DNA of 64,000 nt from Jaapia argillacea MUCL 33604. Its lineage: Eukaryota > Basidiomycota > Agaricomycetes > Jaapiales > Jaapiaceae. The stretch spans positions 434,001 to 498,000 of the forward strand of contig KL197727.1 in the NCBI GenBank assembly GCA_000697665.1, read 5' to 3'. Below are positions 50,857-62,400 of this stretch, piece after piece. The position numbers were made by a program, and so were the translations under genes. Every line of letters begins with the position of its first letter. Position 1 is the first letter of the stretch. Below the pieces are notes generated by a model. That model did not search any database. It was not told the DNA's origin and saw only the letters and a program-made list of their open reading frames with translations.

Positions 50857-52233
50857 GGCAGTCGACAATAGTTAGTGGCAGGGTCTCGAAGAGCGACAGA
50901 TCAACAAATGAAGCGAGTAGTTAGAAATAGAAAGCAGTGAGCCTAATTGCACAAGGAGTGATCCTGTAACACAAAGTGGATAGTTGTGAGCCGGAATATG
51001 GGACGAAAACACCATCGCAAAGTATGCAGACCTGCAAGCCGCTTTTGAGCCCGTCTAAAAAGGACTGTTGGTACAATGCGGCCAAATGGGCTGAATTACG
51101 AAGATACACTCAGAATTCGAGGACAAGGAGAGTGGAGCAAAGCAGACCTTTGTTTTGGTTGCGATTCCCGGGAGAAATGCAAGGCGAGATAGCTGGCGGG
51201 TTGGCGATGAATTATATGGTACTTGTATAGGGACCAGCGCACTGCTAAAAGATCACGGACGCTACCCTGGTTTTTCACACTCCGCTCCAGCCTCCATACC
51301 GCTTATAGGACCCTTCCCGCCAACCGTATGTAATTTCGGCATACTGTAAAATCGTCAAGTCCTCTGGGTATCTAGATTCCAGAAAACTTTTACCCTTTCA
51401 CAGGTCCCCGACGAGTATCATTGCGTCGATCCTCTCACACTTACCGCTTGCGTACCCCCAGAAATTTATCCACTTCCCCTCGCGGCACCCGCCTGGTAGC
51501 CGAAATCGTTTCTGCTTCCGTGGCTATCTGGGGGGCTAAGGTTCACAACAAAGAAAACACCATTCCAAGCGGGTCTTCATTCCTACCAATCCACTTACCA
51601 AGCACTCACTTCATTCGAAGACGATGACACGATACTAAGTAACAGTCGTTTATGAAAGGGTTTTGTACACTTTGAGGCCGCCAGCGTGACCCTTCAAGTT
51701 TCGACGTCCCATCAACCCCATACCAGATTTTCCAGCGGAAATTGCCATAACCAGTCTGTTTTGGTTCTCTGCGTTTGTTGCCCTCGCGATCTTGAAGTCG
51801 CCGCGCCCCGTCTATCACAGATTCGTAGACATTTATTTACCCAACGTACTTATGCGGTGTCTTGCGGCTTACTATTAGAGCAGCGATGGAAAGGTTACTT
51901 ATCGCCAATTTTATGGTCACCGCCCTGGTGTCGAAACTCCAGCTTCGCAATAAGAACTGGCTTACGAGGAAGCATGCAACCCTGACCGATATCAGTCAAG
52001 GATGTCGCCGTGTCTTCCGCATGGTTGCGCGTTGTTTTCGCGGACTTCACAAACAATGTCCAGGCCTGCTGAGCATTCTTCTCATGGACCACGGTACCTT
52101 GTGCGCTGTTGGCGGAGTTGTTGTCCAACTTAACTCAAGTGTAGATTTATCGGACCGACTACAAATGCTTGGAGGCACAGATGTCATTGTAAATACTTTG
52201 TCGTGTCATGGAAGTGTCGAGGATGCTCTGCCA
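50857..52233. other. Gene-free stretch between PUF4 and VPS38
   Basis: About 1.4 kb: 5' region of PUF4 plus 3' flank of VPS38, both on the minus strand. Open frames on the plus strand (for example 51862-52359) run antisense into VPS38 and have no family resemblance. Confidence 0.55.
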
Positions 52234-55200
52234 TCATTTGACATGGACAAGTGGTGGCGATATACTTCTCAAAGATGCACCCTCCGAGGGACTCTTCTCT
52301 TCATGTCCATCATCCACCTCATTCACGCCATTCTTGATGGGTTTCGACTCCGCAGGTGATCCGCCACTCAAAGAGATACCCCGGATGGTCCTTCGCTCTT
52401 CGTCGTCCTCTGACCTACCGCACCGATGTAAAGCGCCTTCCGGAATTGTCGGTGTCTGAGAGGGCGTTTCAACTCGGTCCGCGACAGGTGTTTCTGGACC
52501 ATCATCGGTAGGTCTCACGATGACAGGTTCGGTGCTCAAAGAGCGTGTCCGCAACAGACCAAAGGATGATAATGCCAGGAACGGTCTTGACATCCTCGAA
52601 AGCGTACTAGTGTCGTGGGGAGCGGTGGGTGTGGTAGAGCCACTTGGTGGGGGTGTTCCATCGGTGGCTGATCGTGATGATTCGGGAGGGAGATCCGTCA
52701 CAGTCTTCGCGGGAGAAGCGGGCTCGGCAAGAGATACACTTCCCGTCCCCGCCAAACTTGCTGGTGGTGAGTGGTGTACGATGCGTGGCGGACTGAAGGA
52801 TGATAATGATGAGCGATTTCTCAAACTGGATTTGCGGCAAGGATACTTACGCCATGGAAGCCACTTCGCCATCAGTCAGCGTTAGTAGGAGGTTCTTTAA
52901 ATTTGGAAGGGTATGTCGCATGTCCATAGCACGAAGGTCTCTATCAAGCATAAGCTGCGAGAGATGAAACATTGAGAAGAGCGCGGTGATATCGAGGGTC
53001 ACATACCATTTCAATATCTTTGTTGAGGAGATACACTCCATATTCGAAGCGAAAGTTCTCAACACCCCTTGAGAACAGAGGGAATCTAGTCACCTAAATT
53101 AGTATCTAATAACCAGCTCATAGTCTCTGTCACGCACGATCTGGTTCCTGTGATAGGGGAGATATTGTCCATGATGCAACTCCTACTACCAAAGCAAGTC
53201 ACAGGATAAACAAGTCGTTTCCCTAGATAAGACGCTAACAACTGCACGACTTGAGCCGCAAAGCCGAGCGCCGTTGCAACCGCGTCCTCCGTCACCTCTT
53301 TGTGCAGAGGATCTGAAAGGGGAGGTGCTGGATCTGTGGTGGATGACGGTATAGGAAGAGGCACGTCGAGGATTGTGAAGAGGAGATCGGGGGGAGAGCT
53401 AAGTTCTATGGGGAATATGCTTGCAAGGGTGCTGATTAATCTTGTCCGAACGAGAGGAAATCGATTGCGAAGAGCCAATAGGACATCCCTAAAAAGATGA
53501 TGCGAATGAGAATTGTAAGATGAGCTTCCGCCAACACCGACCTGTGCTCAGCCAGATCGACTTCGCTTTCAGCCACACCACATAGATTCGCCTCGTGGAT
53601 CTCTTTGGCCTCGGCCAGCATGGCTCTGCGCTCCGCCAAGCTAGCTTTGCGAGACTGTATTCGAATCTTTACTGAGAATGACAAGCCTATCAGCGCATAG
53701 ACCGGATAGGAACTCAAATTGTTGGAACCTACGTTCTTCACATGTGCTTGCCACCTCTTGACATTCGCTTCTGAGCTGTTTTACCCAAGCATCACGCTCC
53801 GAAGCTTCGCGTTTCTTTTAGTCATTGAGCTCGGGACGATAACATGGAGAAGATGGAAAAAGGGAAAGAGGAACCGAAAGAAAAGGTGCGGCGAAGGGAG
53901 AAGAATGTAGTAATACATACCATCGATGTAAAGCCATCGTCAAGGTGTTTATCAATTTCGCGAACACGGTCCGATAGGGACTGACGTGTGTCCAGGACGC
54001 AGGTTTGCAAGGTAACGAGTCTATCACCAATGTTCAGCTGACTCATGATTTGAGAATGTCGAGAATGTAACACACTTGACGAGATCATGCCAACTTGCAC
54101 TCTTCAAATCTGCACGAAGCCTTCTCGATTGCCCTGCACGCCATTCATCACTGTGGAAGACACGCTCGGTTGGGTGCTCTTGTGGCTCATGGCTGTCGGA
54201 AGGGAGAATCAGATCCCCAGCTGATGTCGTCTGGTGTGCCCCAGTCTCTGGATCGGAATTGTAGCCAGCGGACGGAGAAGGTGGGCGAGAAGCTGAGGGA
54301 GCGAGTGAAGAAGAAGGAATGTAGTATACTTGGCCATACGGGCCTAGTGCGACGAGAAGCGTATTGAAGGGGATATGCGAAGGGTGTGTTGCGTACTGGA
54401 CGATGGGGGACTTTCAGTAATTTTCAGAAGACATAAGTGGGGAAATCTCACGTCATCGGAAAGGGGTGAAAGTTTTGATAGGTCGACATTCCATTGCTCC
54501 AACACCTTCCATTGCAACTTCTCCTTTGACTCTGGGGAATCCACGTTCTTCGCTTTCGCCTTCCCTTTACCCTTCGGGTCGCTATCGTATCCCCAACCCT
54601 CAACCTTCCCCCAAAGTTGGACTAAGAAAATGCTACTGGTTAAATCCGTCCATTCAGGGAACTCGCGACCTGACCAGGGATCTAGAGGGAATTTGGGATT
54701 CGTCGATGGTCTGTGAATGGGTGAGATGTAATCGGGTGTAGGGAAGGGGTCCCCAGGAGATGAATGGGTCGGCGGAGACGATACTGCAGAGGGGCGAGTA
54801 GATGATGCCGGACGGGAGGAAGGAGGGGTGGGCTTGGGATGCGACGGGGGAGTTTTCAATGAAGTGGATCGCATATGGGATGCTGGAGACACGCCATTGA
54901 TACCCTTCTGAGACGAACCAGCGCTAGCGGAAAGGCTTGACTTGTGACGCGAACTGGCTAAGCTTTCCCGCCTGACACCAGATGGGGCGTGAGACGAGCG
55001 AGATTTCGGCCTGACATCAGGGGTCCCTGACTTGGACGGTGGATCTGCAGCATCGTCACACGGGAGGCCTCCATGACCAGGGACGGTAATGGTCAGAAAC
55101 GTCTCCACAAGACGGGAGCTCACGACTTGCTCCAGTCCCCTCTGCGAGTTATCAGGCCAGAGTCGAGAGAGAGCAGAACTGGAAGTGGAGGGGACGGAGA

Positions 55201-55777
55201 CGCCAACGGTTGACCCTGTATCGTGAGAGGCAACATAAGATGCCGTCGAGCTGGTGCGGGGCCTGTTGGGCCTCACAGCAGGAGCCGAGCCCGACAGTGG
55301 AGGGGCTTTCCGACTGGCGCCAACACCGGTTCCGTCGCTCGAGGAGCTCACCCTAGATGTTGTCATCCTCTTTCCATGTCCCTCTCCACCCAAACTAGGT
55401 GCCTGAACCTCATCGGCATCTGACCGTAAGCTCCTCAAGGTCGCGACCGAACTTGTGGATACCTTCCTGCCTCGTTTCCGCCCGACCGTGACATCCAAAT
55501 CGTCTGCGAGGCGACCTTGTGCCGTGAATTGCGGTTGTTCAGATGGCTGAGTTAATGCAGTGGCAAACGCATCCTGGACAGGAAATGGGGTCAAGTTACG
55601 AATTTCAATGGCAGATACGTTGCGAAGGTTGCGCTATATGGGAGACAGCATCAGCGTCAACGGGACACAGACTTCAGCCAGATGGCACTCAACTGGTCCA
55701 GTCAAAGTTACCTCTGGGGCAGCATCTCCATTCTCATATGAGGACCATCGAACATGGTCCGCCAATGCAGCAGACAT
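52234..55777 (-). CDS. VPS38: UVRAG/VPS38 subunit of PI3-kinase complex II
   Basis: Endosomal partner of Vps34-Vps15-Atg6 for PI3P synthesis in vacuolar sorting and autophagosome maturation; about 900 residues. ATG 55777 opens MSAALADHVRWSSYENGDAA, then a 3' splice leads to RNLRNVSAIEIRNLTPFPVQD. After a long Ser/Pro-rich insert comes the C2-like region EFPEWTDLTSSIFLVQLWGK and, across an intron, YATHPSHIPFNTLLVALGP with YGQVYYIPSS. A coiled coil follows (LNIGDRLVTLQTCVLD, then SRKASLAERRAMLAEAKEIHE). The BARA2-like C-terminal domain shows RGVENFRFEYGVYLLNKDIE and MRHTLPNLKNLLLTLTDGE, diagnostic for UVRAG/Vps38. The Ser/Pro-rich tail ends PPLVHVK. The N-terminal conserved block and C2 region favour UVRAG over Atg14. 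Confidence 0.88.
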
Positions 55778-56120
55778 GGTCCTCCAATGCCACGGGCCAA
55801 ATTCACAGCACTCGTCGTCGTTGTCCGAGCCTGGCTACCGCTGACCGGGCCTACCAGTATAGAGCCAGTAAATTAGAGGCAAATAATGGTATCGTTCCAC
55901 AGACCAAGTCGCCCAAGGCCTGGAGAGCGGTAAGCAATGGTGTTGGGTGTCGTGAGCCTGAGGCTCGGCGTGAGATTTGGAAGTCAGTGGCGTTTTGGAC
56001 TTCAACGTTTCGATACCAGTTTGATTCCTCCATCGACCTTTTGTACCATTGCAATCTCCTTGTTCAAGATTCTGTGTCTCTTCACTGCCGATATATTGTC
56101 CCACATATTCTCTATTCTCG
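55778..56120. promoter_or_regulatory. Divergent promoter region, VPS38 / acidic protein gene
   Basis: 343 bp between two outward-facing start codons. No TATA box recognised. Confidence 0.45.
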
Positions 56121-57788
56121 ATGTCTCCGAAACCAAGAGCACCGCGCAAGACATCCAGTGCCTCCAAACATCTCCCAACTCCTGCCAAAGATTACACGAC
56201 TCTGTCTAGTATACCGCCCAATATGAAGGACCCAAGCACCTCGATGCCACCCCCGCCCGATCCTTTACCCCCACAGAAGATTCTAGAGCCCGAGATCAAT
56301 GCAATGGGGGAGTGTCTGAGAGTATGTGGTCTTGTTTTCTGGTTTCGTTTCTTTGCTGACATATTCCTAGCGGGCCATGGTGAAGACAGGGCAAATATAT
56401 GGTTTCTATGCGGACACTCGGCGTCTGTGAGTATATTATGTCGCTCACCCGCCCACCCCATCTGGATCTTGTCTTGCCAGTCATATACAAAACCACGCGC
56501 CCCAACCCCCTCGCTCACTTACTGCTTCATTGGGACGCGAGGTCGAAAAATACGATCAATTATGCGACGCTATGGAGTCGCATTTGGTGAGGGAGTATCC
56601 TCATGTTGCTCCTGACTATCACTGATCATGAGCCGCAAGCTTCATGCCATTGCCGTCTTGCAACGTGATTTGTCAAGGGAGCAGAAGCGCCTTCAGGACG
56701 CGGAACTAGCAGCTGCCAAAGCCAGGCTATCAGCCCAGGTGCCACCCCATGATGCAAGATCAGGAGCGGTAGTTCGACAAGACACTTTCCTCCTTCCTGG
56801 ATCCCCAACCTCGTTAGTCGGGGAAACAAGCAATCAAACTGTTCGCAATTCTCCACCCAGTGGAGCGCTAGCTCCGGCCTATGGGTCTGCTCGACGCCCC
56901 TCGGCTATCTCGCTCTCTTCCCTCCACCGTCCTCCTTTCCCTCACAAGTTAGATTTGTCCGCCGCCACTCTCCGAATAGGAACAGACGAAGCTTCCATGC
57001 TCCCCCCCAGCGGATTGGCATCTCCAGTGACGCTCGCACCGAAGTCTGCACGACCCACCACTTCAGACTTCGCGCCCGATTTTATGGCAGCACTGGCTTC
57101 CAGCGACATGGGGGATACATCTGTCGAGATGGACCTCTCACTCTCGGATCCCGATCCTTCTGCCGGTTCCCTTAATCTTCCGCAAAACACTCATGTAGAT
57201 TCCGGCGTGGGAAGTTCAGCAGATAAACCCATTGAACTCGACCTCGACATGGACATGACCGACATCTTCGGTGATGCGACAGAGTCGGGCGCGAATGACA
57301 CCTCGACGGTGGGGGATCTGTTCCATCCCGGCGGTTCCGCGACCAGCGATCTGAGAGGCGCAAATGGAGAGGGATTGGACATGGAAATTCTGGATGCCTT
57401 GGGAGCGGGGCACGAAGACATATTTGCGTCTCTTGGAGCCTCTCAGAGCGATGTACAGCCTAGTGCTCAGGAAAATCTTCGCTCCGATGGATCAGATGCC
57501 TCTGGGGGGCCTGACAATCAACCTTCTACTATCGCTCCTTCCCCGGCCTCGATTCTCGCGAGCTTCGCTTCGGCTCCCAATCCAGCCACCGACTCCGCCA
57601 ACCCCCCGACGAGCTCCGAAACGCCTTTCGACATGGGTTCTCTCGATCTCTCGAACTTGTCCAATCTCAGCCCCAGCTTTTTCGGGAATGAGCATGGCGC
57701 GGACATGAATCTTACTGATATGGAAGCCTTATTTAGCATGGACAGTGGAGATGGTGGCGCGACCTCCAATCCTATGGCTGGGAATTAG
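56121..57788 (+). CDS. Unrecognised protein with short coiled coil and long acidic C-terminus
   Basis: About 500 residues, function unknown. Exon 1 is MSPKPRAPRKTSSASKHLP onward, Pro-rich; short exons then read RAMVKTGQIYGFYADTRRL and, in frame through the AG at about 56,479, SLTASLGREVEKYDQLCDAM. The last exon begins LHAIAVLQRDLSREQKRLQD, a predicted helix, and continues as a 380-residue low-complexity region with acidic-hydrophobic blocks: SVEMDLSLSDPDPS, KPIELDLDMDMTDIFGD, GLDMEILDALG, DMGSLDLSNLSNL and DMNLTDMEALFSMDSG. Such blocks resemble transcription activation domains. A short helical N-terminus with an acidic tail is reminiscent of fungal Mediator tail subunits (Med2-like), but I cannot confirm any family. 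Confidence 0.75.
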
Positions 57789-57920
57789 TACCCTTTTGTT
57801 CTGTGAATGATGATCACGCTTGTTTGAACTGCTGGTACCAATTCGAAAATTCGATTGAGGTGGCTACTGAGGCTAGCGATAGCGGACACATGCGCGATCA
57901 AATAGAGGCAGATGTACGAG

Positions 57921-58937
57921 CTATTCAGAATCTAGCGCAGCAACGAATCTATCAAGCTTCCTGCGAAGGGGATGATCAACCTTGATCCCCACAAGCCTCA
58001 AACACGCAGCCATGTCTCGAATCAAGGTTTCCCGCTCTTCCTCATTGACTCCCTGTGATTCTAGCAACTCTTTGACGGCTCTGGCCAGTCGTCCTTTCGG
58101 GCCCTGAGGAAGTCTATCCCCTCCAGCTGATGGCTTTTTGACCTTCCCCTTGTGTTTCCCCTTTGGGACGGCGAGCAAGGGATCGATCACCGCAATCCTA
58201 AAGCGACGGTATGCCAAGGACGACAAGGGAACAACCCTATCTGGCGCACTAGCGGCCTCCGCACTGGCTTCAGCCCTTGCCAGCAGCTCCTTCGACCCAT
58301 TCTCCTCCCAGCCCCACTTCTTCAACTCATCCAACTTCTTATCCCTCAACTTCTGCGAAATCTTCTCCCTAGTATCGTCCTCCCTGATATCCTTCGCAAC
58401 ATCAACAAACATCTCGTTGAGACGGAGCCATCCCTTGTCCTCATCCACAGCTCGTTTGACGTAGTGACGGTTCACGTAGTTCAATAACCGATTGACGGAC
58501 TGCGCACCGGCAGAGTAGCGGTTAAAACACGGGATGAGGTAGTGGATGAGTGTGGAATCATCGTGGGGGGCACCCAAAAATAATTCTTTGGCCACTTCCG
58601 TGTAATACTTGTCCACCTCTTCGTAAAGGTCTGTCCCGCTGACGGGAGGCCTCTTCTCGCGGTCACGAGGGTACGGGTACGGTGGCTCGGACGACTGAGT
58701 CGTAAAATAATTGTAGACGTGGGTGTGAACGCCCATGTGGTAGGTGGCATCAATCGAAGGAGCCTTGGAGGTGTCGTTCGAGGGAGAACGCATGATATGG
58801 TCGAGTGCCGGTTTGACATAGGCCCACAACAGGGGTAAGGACGAAGCAGGATTTCCACTACCTGTAGCAGGGTTGGCCATCAAGGCCGTCGCGGGCATTT
58901 TACCTGCGACAACCTGCTTTCCCTTGTCGTCAGACAT
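57921..58937 (-). CDS. Stand-alone cullin N-terminal-domain protein
   Basis: A 338-residue protein from one uninterrupted frame, with ATG 58937 (MSDDKGKQVVAGKMPATAL). It contains a cullin-repeat region: LWAYVKPALDHIM, MGVHTHVYNYFTTQ, DLYEEVDKYYTEVAKELF, then YLIPCFNRYSAGAQSVNRLL with NYVNRHYVKRAVDEDKGW, which matches the 'YLNRHWVKRE-DEG' core of CUL1 and CUL3. The second half is basic (KGKHKGKVKKPS) and ends LRRKLDRFVAALDSE. There is no cullin-homology (RBX-binding) domain and no neddylation motif, and no room for them before the stop at 57921-57923, so it cannot form a normal ubiquitin ligase. It could be a scaffold decoy, or have an unrelated role using only the helical-repeat fold. Convergent with the acidic-protein gene (132 bp). 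Confidence 0.85.
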   Translation of the reverse strand: MSDDKGKQVVAGKMPATALMANPATGSGNPASSLPLLWAYVKPALDHIMRSPSNDTSKAPSIDATYHMGVHTHVYNYFTTQSSEPPYPYPRDREKRPPVSGTDLYEEVDKYYTEVAKELFLGAPHDDSTLIHYLIPCFNRYSAGAQSVNRLLNYVNRHYVKRAVDEDKGWLRLNEMFVDVAKDIREDDTREKISQKLRDKKLDELKKWGWEENGSKELLARAEASAEAASAPDRVVPLSSLAYRRFRIAVIDPLLAVPKGKHKGKVKKPSAGGDRLPQGPKGRLARAVKELLESQGVNEEERETLIRDMAACLRLVGIKVDHPLRRKLDRFVAALDSE

Positions 58938-59447
58938 TTGTGGAGGGAAAAGTGGGGAGCTGGTGAAAACCGGAATGTGGAAGCGGCTGAGAGCTAACAA
59001 GAAAAACCTTGAAAGCTAAATCACGTCCTAGTCCACGTGGATGCCGGAAGCAGATACACCCTTTTGTCCCATCTGCCACCCCCCGTTCACGTACTTACAG
59101 CCCCCGCAGACAAGGACCCCTCCATAACAGGTTTCGCCAGGATGTCGAGCGAGGGAACGTGCAAAAACCCTCAACAATTGAAAATTTCGAAAATCAGATG
59201 GGGGCGTTCATCTCCCGACATGAATTGATCCATCGGCCCAACAAGATGATACAATGAGACATAAGTAGAAAGGTGGGAGGAAGGGTAATGATACAAATGA
59301 TGATAAGACAGAAGGGAATGGATACATAGATGAAAAGTCCCGGTATAATAATCCACTAAAGCTGGGCGTGAACGATAAGCCCAAGGAACAGAGCGAAGGA
59401 AGTTGGAAGGAGGGTGTAGAACAACAGGATAAACAGGATAAACGAAC
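58938..59447. other. Intergenic region upstream of the cullin-like gene
   Basis: 510 bp between the cullin-like start and the BTB gene stop (both minus strand). No gene or repeat seen. Confidence 0.55.
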
Positions 59448-62400
59448 CTAGACGAGACCCAACACAACGGTCGCCCTCAAACTAACCTCCTTGGTAGCCG
59501 GTCCCTCGCCCAGACCCTCTTCTCCACCCCCAACTTCCAAATACTCCTCAGTCCTCAACGAACTACTCTTCCAACCCCAACTCTGACTGATAGAAAACAC
59601 GTCGGGAGCACTAGTGAACTGCGTGAGCGAAGCGCCCGTCGCACTTGGACACGAAATAGTAAAATAAGCGGAGATCGAAGCTCGTGGGTCCCGGTAGGGT
59701 TGAGGGGGCATTATGGGCGACGAGGTGGCCGGTAAAGTATGCAGCGTACTGGGAAGGGTAGTCCCAGGTGAAGAGGAGAGACTAGCGGTGCCATAAGGCG
59801 ACTGCGAAGTCGGGTGAGAAGGCGAGGAAACTGGGGTCGAGCTCCTGGAGTTAGGTGTCCTAATGGAAATACCCCCAACCGAATGCACCGAAGTCGCCGA
59901 CGAACTCTCTCGAACAGGCGCGGCGGAAGCATTCGACAACACCCTCTCCCTTTCCCTCATCGTAATCAAAGGACTAGGAGCGCTGGCAGGGGGGACGGGA
60001 TCCACACTCGACTGCCTATGCAAATACACCCCAAGTTGTACAGCAGGTGTACCCGCCGAACCCTTCTTCCTAACAACCTGCACATAAACGTTAAACAAAC
60101 TCCCCGCATACCAAACCGTATGACTATGCAATCGCGATTTCTCCTTGAGCCAATCGACATCCCAGAACTCCACACCGAACCGGAAGGGAGGGTAAGGGGA
60201 CCAGCGGGTTTTCCCATTGGAATCATGTGCGAGGCATGTAGATGCCGAGTGTTGTTGAGAAGAGGAGGAAAGTAAACCGAAGAAGGTTTGTTCTGAAGTG
60301 GATAGACGAGAGACTTTCTTTGGGTCGGAAGGTTGTGCAGAGGGTGTCGCGAATAATTCGTCCATCGAAGCGTTCTCCAAACCTGTGGTATCGCCGATAC
60401 GAACAGAAGAATCTCCTGGGATAGGGTAGAATGGTCTTTCTTGTTCGTCACGAGTCTTGCCTCTATCAGATGAAAGAGTCGTGAGGATATCAGAGGTTTG
60501 GAGTGTTAGACCGAGTTCTTTGTCACGGGGTGGAGGTGTAGATGGGATGGGTGATGTACTAGTTGTTGGTTTGACCATGATGTGATGTCGAAGCAGTGAT
60601 TGACCCCAATGCGACGCTTGAAGGACGGACGCAGGAACGTAAGGACGACCAGTGGAAGGAGAGACGTCTTTCTCGATGAACATTAGATCTTCAAAGCTCT
60701 ACAACAAAAACCGTAAGACCATCAGCGATCTAGCACCAACAAAGTCAAAAGCTCATAACAAAACATACCATATGAGGATAATATATCCCTCGAGCAAACA
60801 TCTCCTCCCACTCCCTCTCCTCATCAGCCCTAACCCCTCCTCCCCTCCTCCTCATCTCAACAACACCCTTCGCCAAATCATACCTCTCCCTCTCAGCTTT
60901 CACAAACAAGAAATCCGACGATATCAAAGCTCGGATCCACGAAGGGTCCAAACCTCCTCTTCGCCATATAACGGGGATAGGTACTCTCGGTGTTGAAGGG
61001 GTAGTGGATGAGGAAGACGAAGATGGCAGGGAGTTGGAAGGAGGGATGCGGGAACCGGTTGTAGTAGGTCCTGGAACAGTGGTCGCACGTCTCCTAGACG
61101 AAGTCGGAGGCGGAGATAACAAGCTAACCACACCCGACTCGGCCGAACCATTCAGTCCCATCCCAACAGCCTCCTGCTCATAACCCAAAATATCCTTTCC
61201 CCACCTCGCAAGCCAACAAGCAACAGCCTCGCCAACCTTCCCACTAACAGCTCCATAATGGAACGCCATCTCTTCATGTCCTCGTTCCTGGTCGTTTGAC
61301 TCGGACGTAGGTGAAGCAGAACTGCTGCCTCCCCCTCCTTCGTCTTCGTGCTCCCGATCGGGAAAGATGAACCCTGATTCGGAAGATGCGTTCGTCTTGT
61401 CGATAGCAAGGTATTCGAGGTGTTTGGCCAAGTCGACGTCATCGTCTGTTCCTTCTTCCTTGGAATTGGTTTGGTCTTCAGTTTGTTCCGGTTCTTCGGG
61501 TATCATAGGTGTAGGCATCGGAGTAGTCCCATTCCAACCACCAAGAGACTCTTCATTGATGATCTTCGCAACGTTCTCCAACCCAACAGCAGCACCCTCA
61601 CACTCCTCTCCCTCCCCTTCAACCTCCCCAATCCCCTTCCCAACTGCAAACCCAAGATATCGCATGACAGTTTTCGGCCCTACGCTTCCCAAAATCGTGC
61701 CCAATGCTTGTGTGGCTATGCTTGGGATTGAGATGTAAACGGAGGTTGCGAGGAGGGAGAGGAGGAAGCGGGGGGTTGCGGGCTGGTGGCCTGGTGGCAT
61801 TGGGATGGGGGTGTATGGTTTGGAGTTAGAGGTGGTGGATGGGGAGAAGGAGGGAGTGAGGGGGTAAGATGGGGTTGGGATTAGGGATGGGCAGATGTGG
61901 AGGGGTGGGCCACCACCGTAAAGACGGGCTATGCATATTCTGGAAGAGGAAGATCGCGTTAGTGACTGAAAGCATCATTAATGACAAGACGGGAATCAAA
62001 GGAGGCGCCTTCAGCGGGGTCGGTGAGTTCATTCCACATACGCAGCAACATAACGACGCGACAGGGCACTCCTGCTGATCACCAGCGTCCGAGAAACACG
62101 GTGCGCATGACTATCCACTGACAGTAGACGCCCACTGACACATAATGTATCCGAGCTTCCATAGATAGTTCGGAGATGGATGGGAGATAAAGAAGAAAGT
62201 TAAGGTGCGCAGTACGTCATGTGCCAGGCCTCGAGCCGATAAAACCCCGGGCTTAGCCAAAGCAGCAAGGGCCAGTTCAGGGTAAGACAATCCCATGAAT
62301 GGGGTAGCACTTTAGGTTTTCCCTTAGTGCCAGCGAACGGGGCGGGGTTGACGAGTGGGTCAAAGCCCAGCCACGCCAACGAAAGCCACGGTGTGCTTCG

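Noticed and set aside
51862-52359. Plus-strand 165-residue frame
   Set aside because: Overlaps the VPS38 3' end in antisense, composition typical of a shadow frame, no family resemblance.
54344-56226. Plus-strand open frame 55543-56226 as a gene
   Set aside because: It runs antisense over the first VPS38 exons and across the divergent promoter; the VPS38 frame has family motifs, this one has none.
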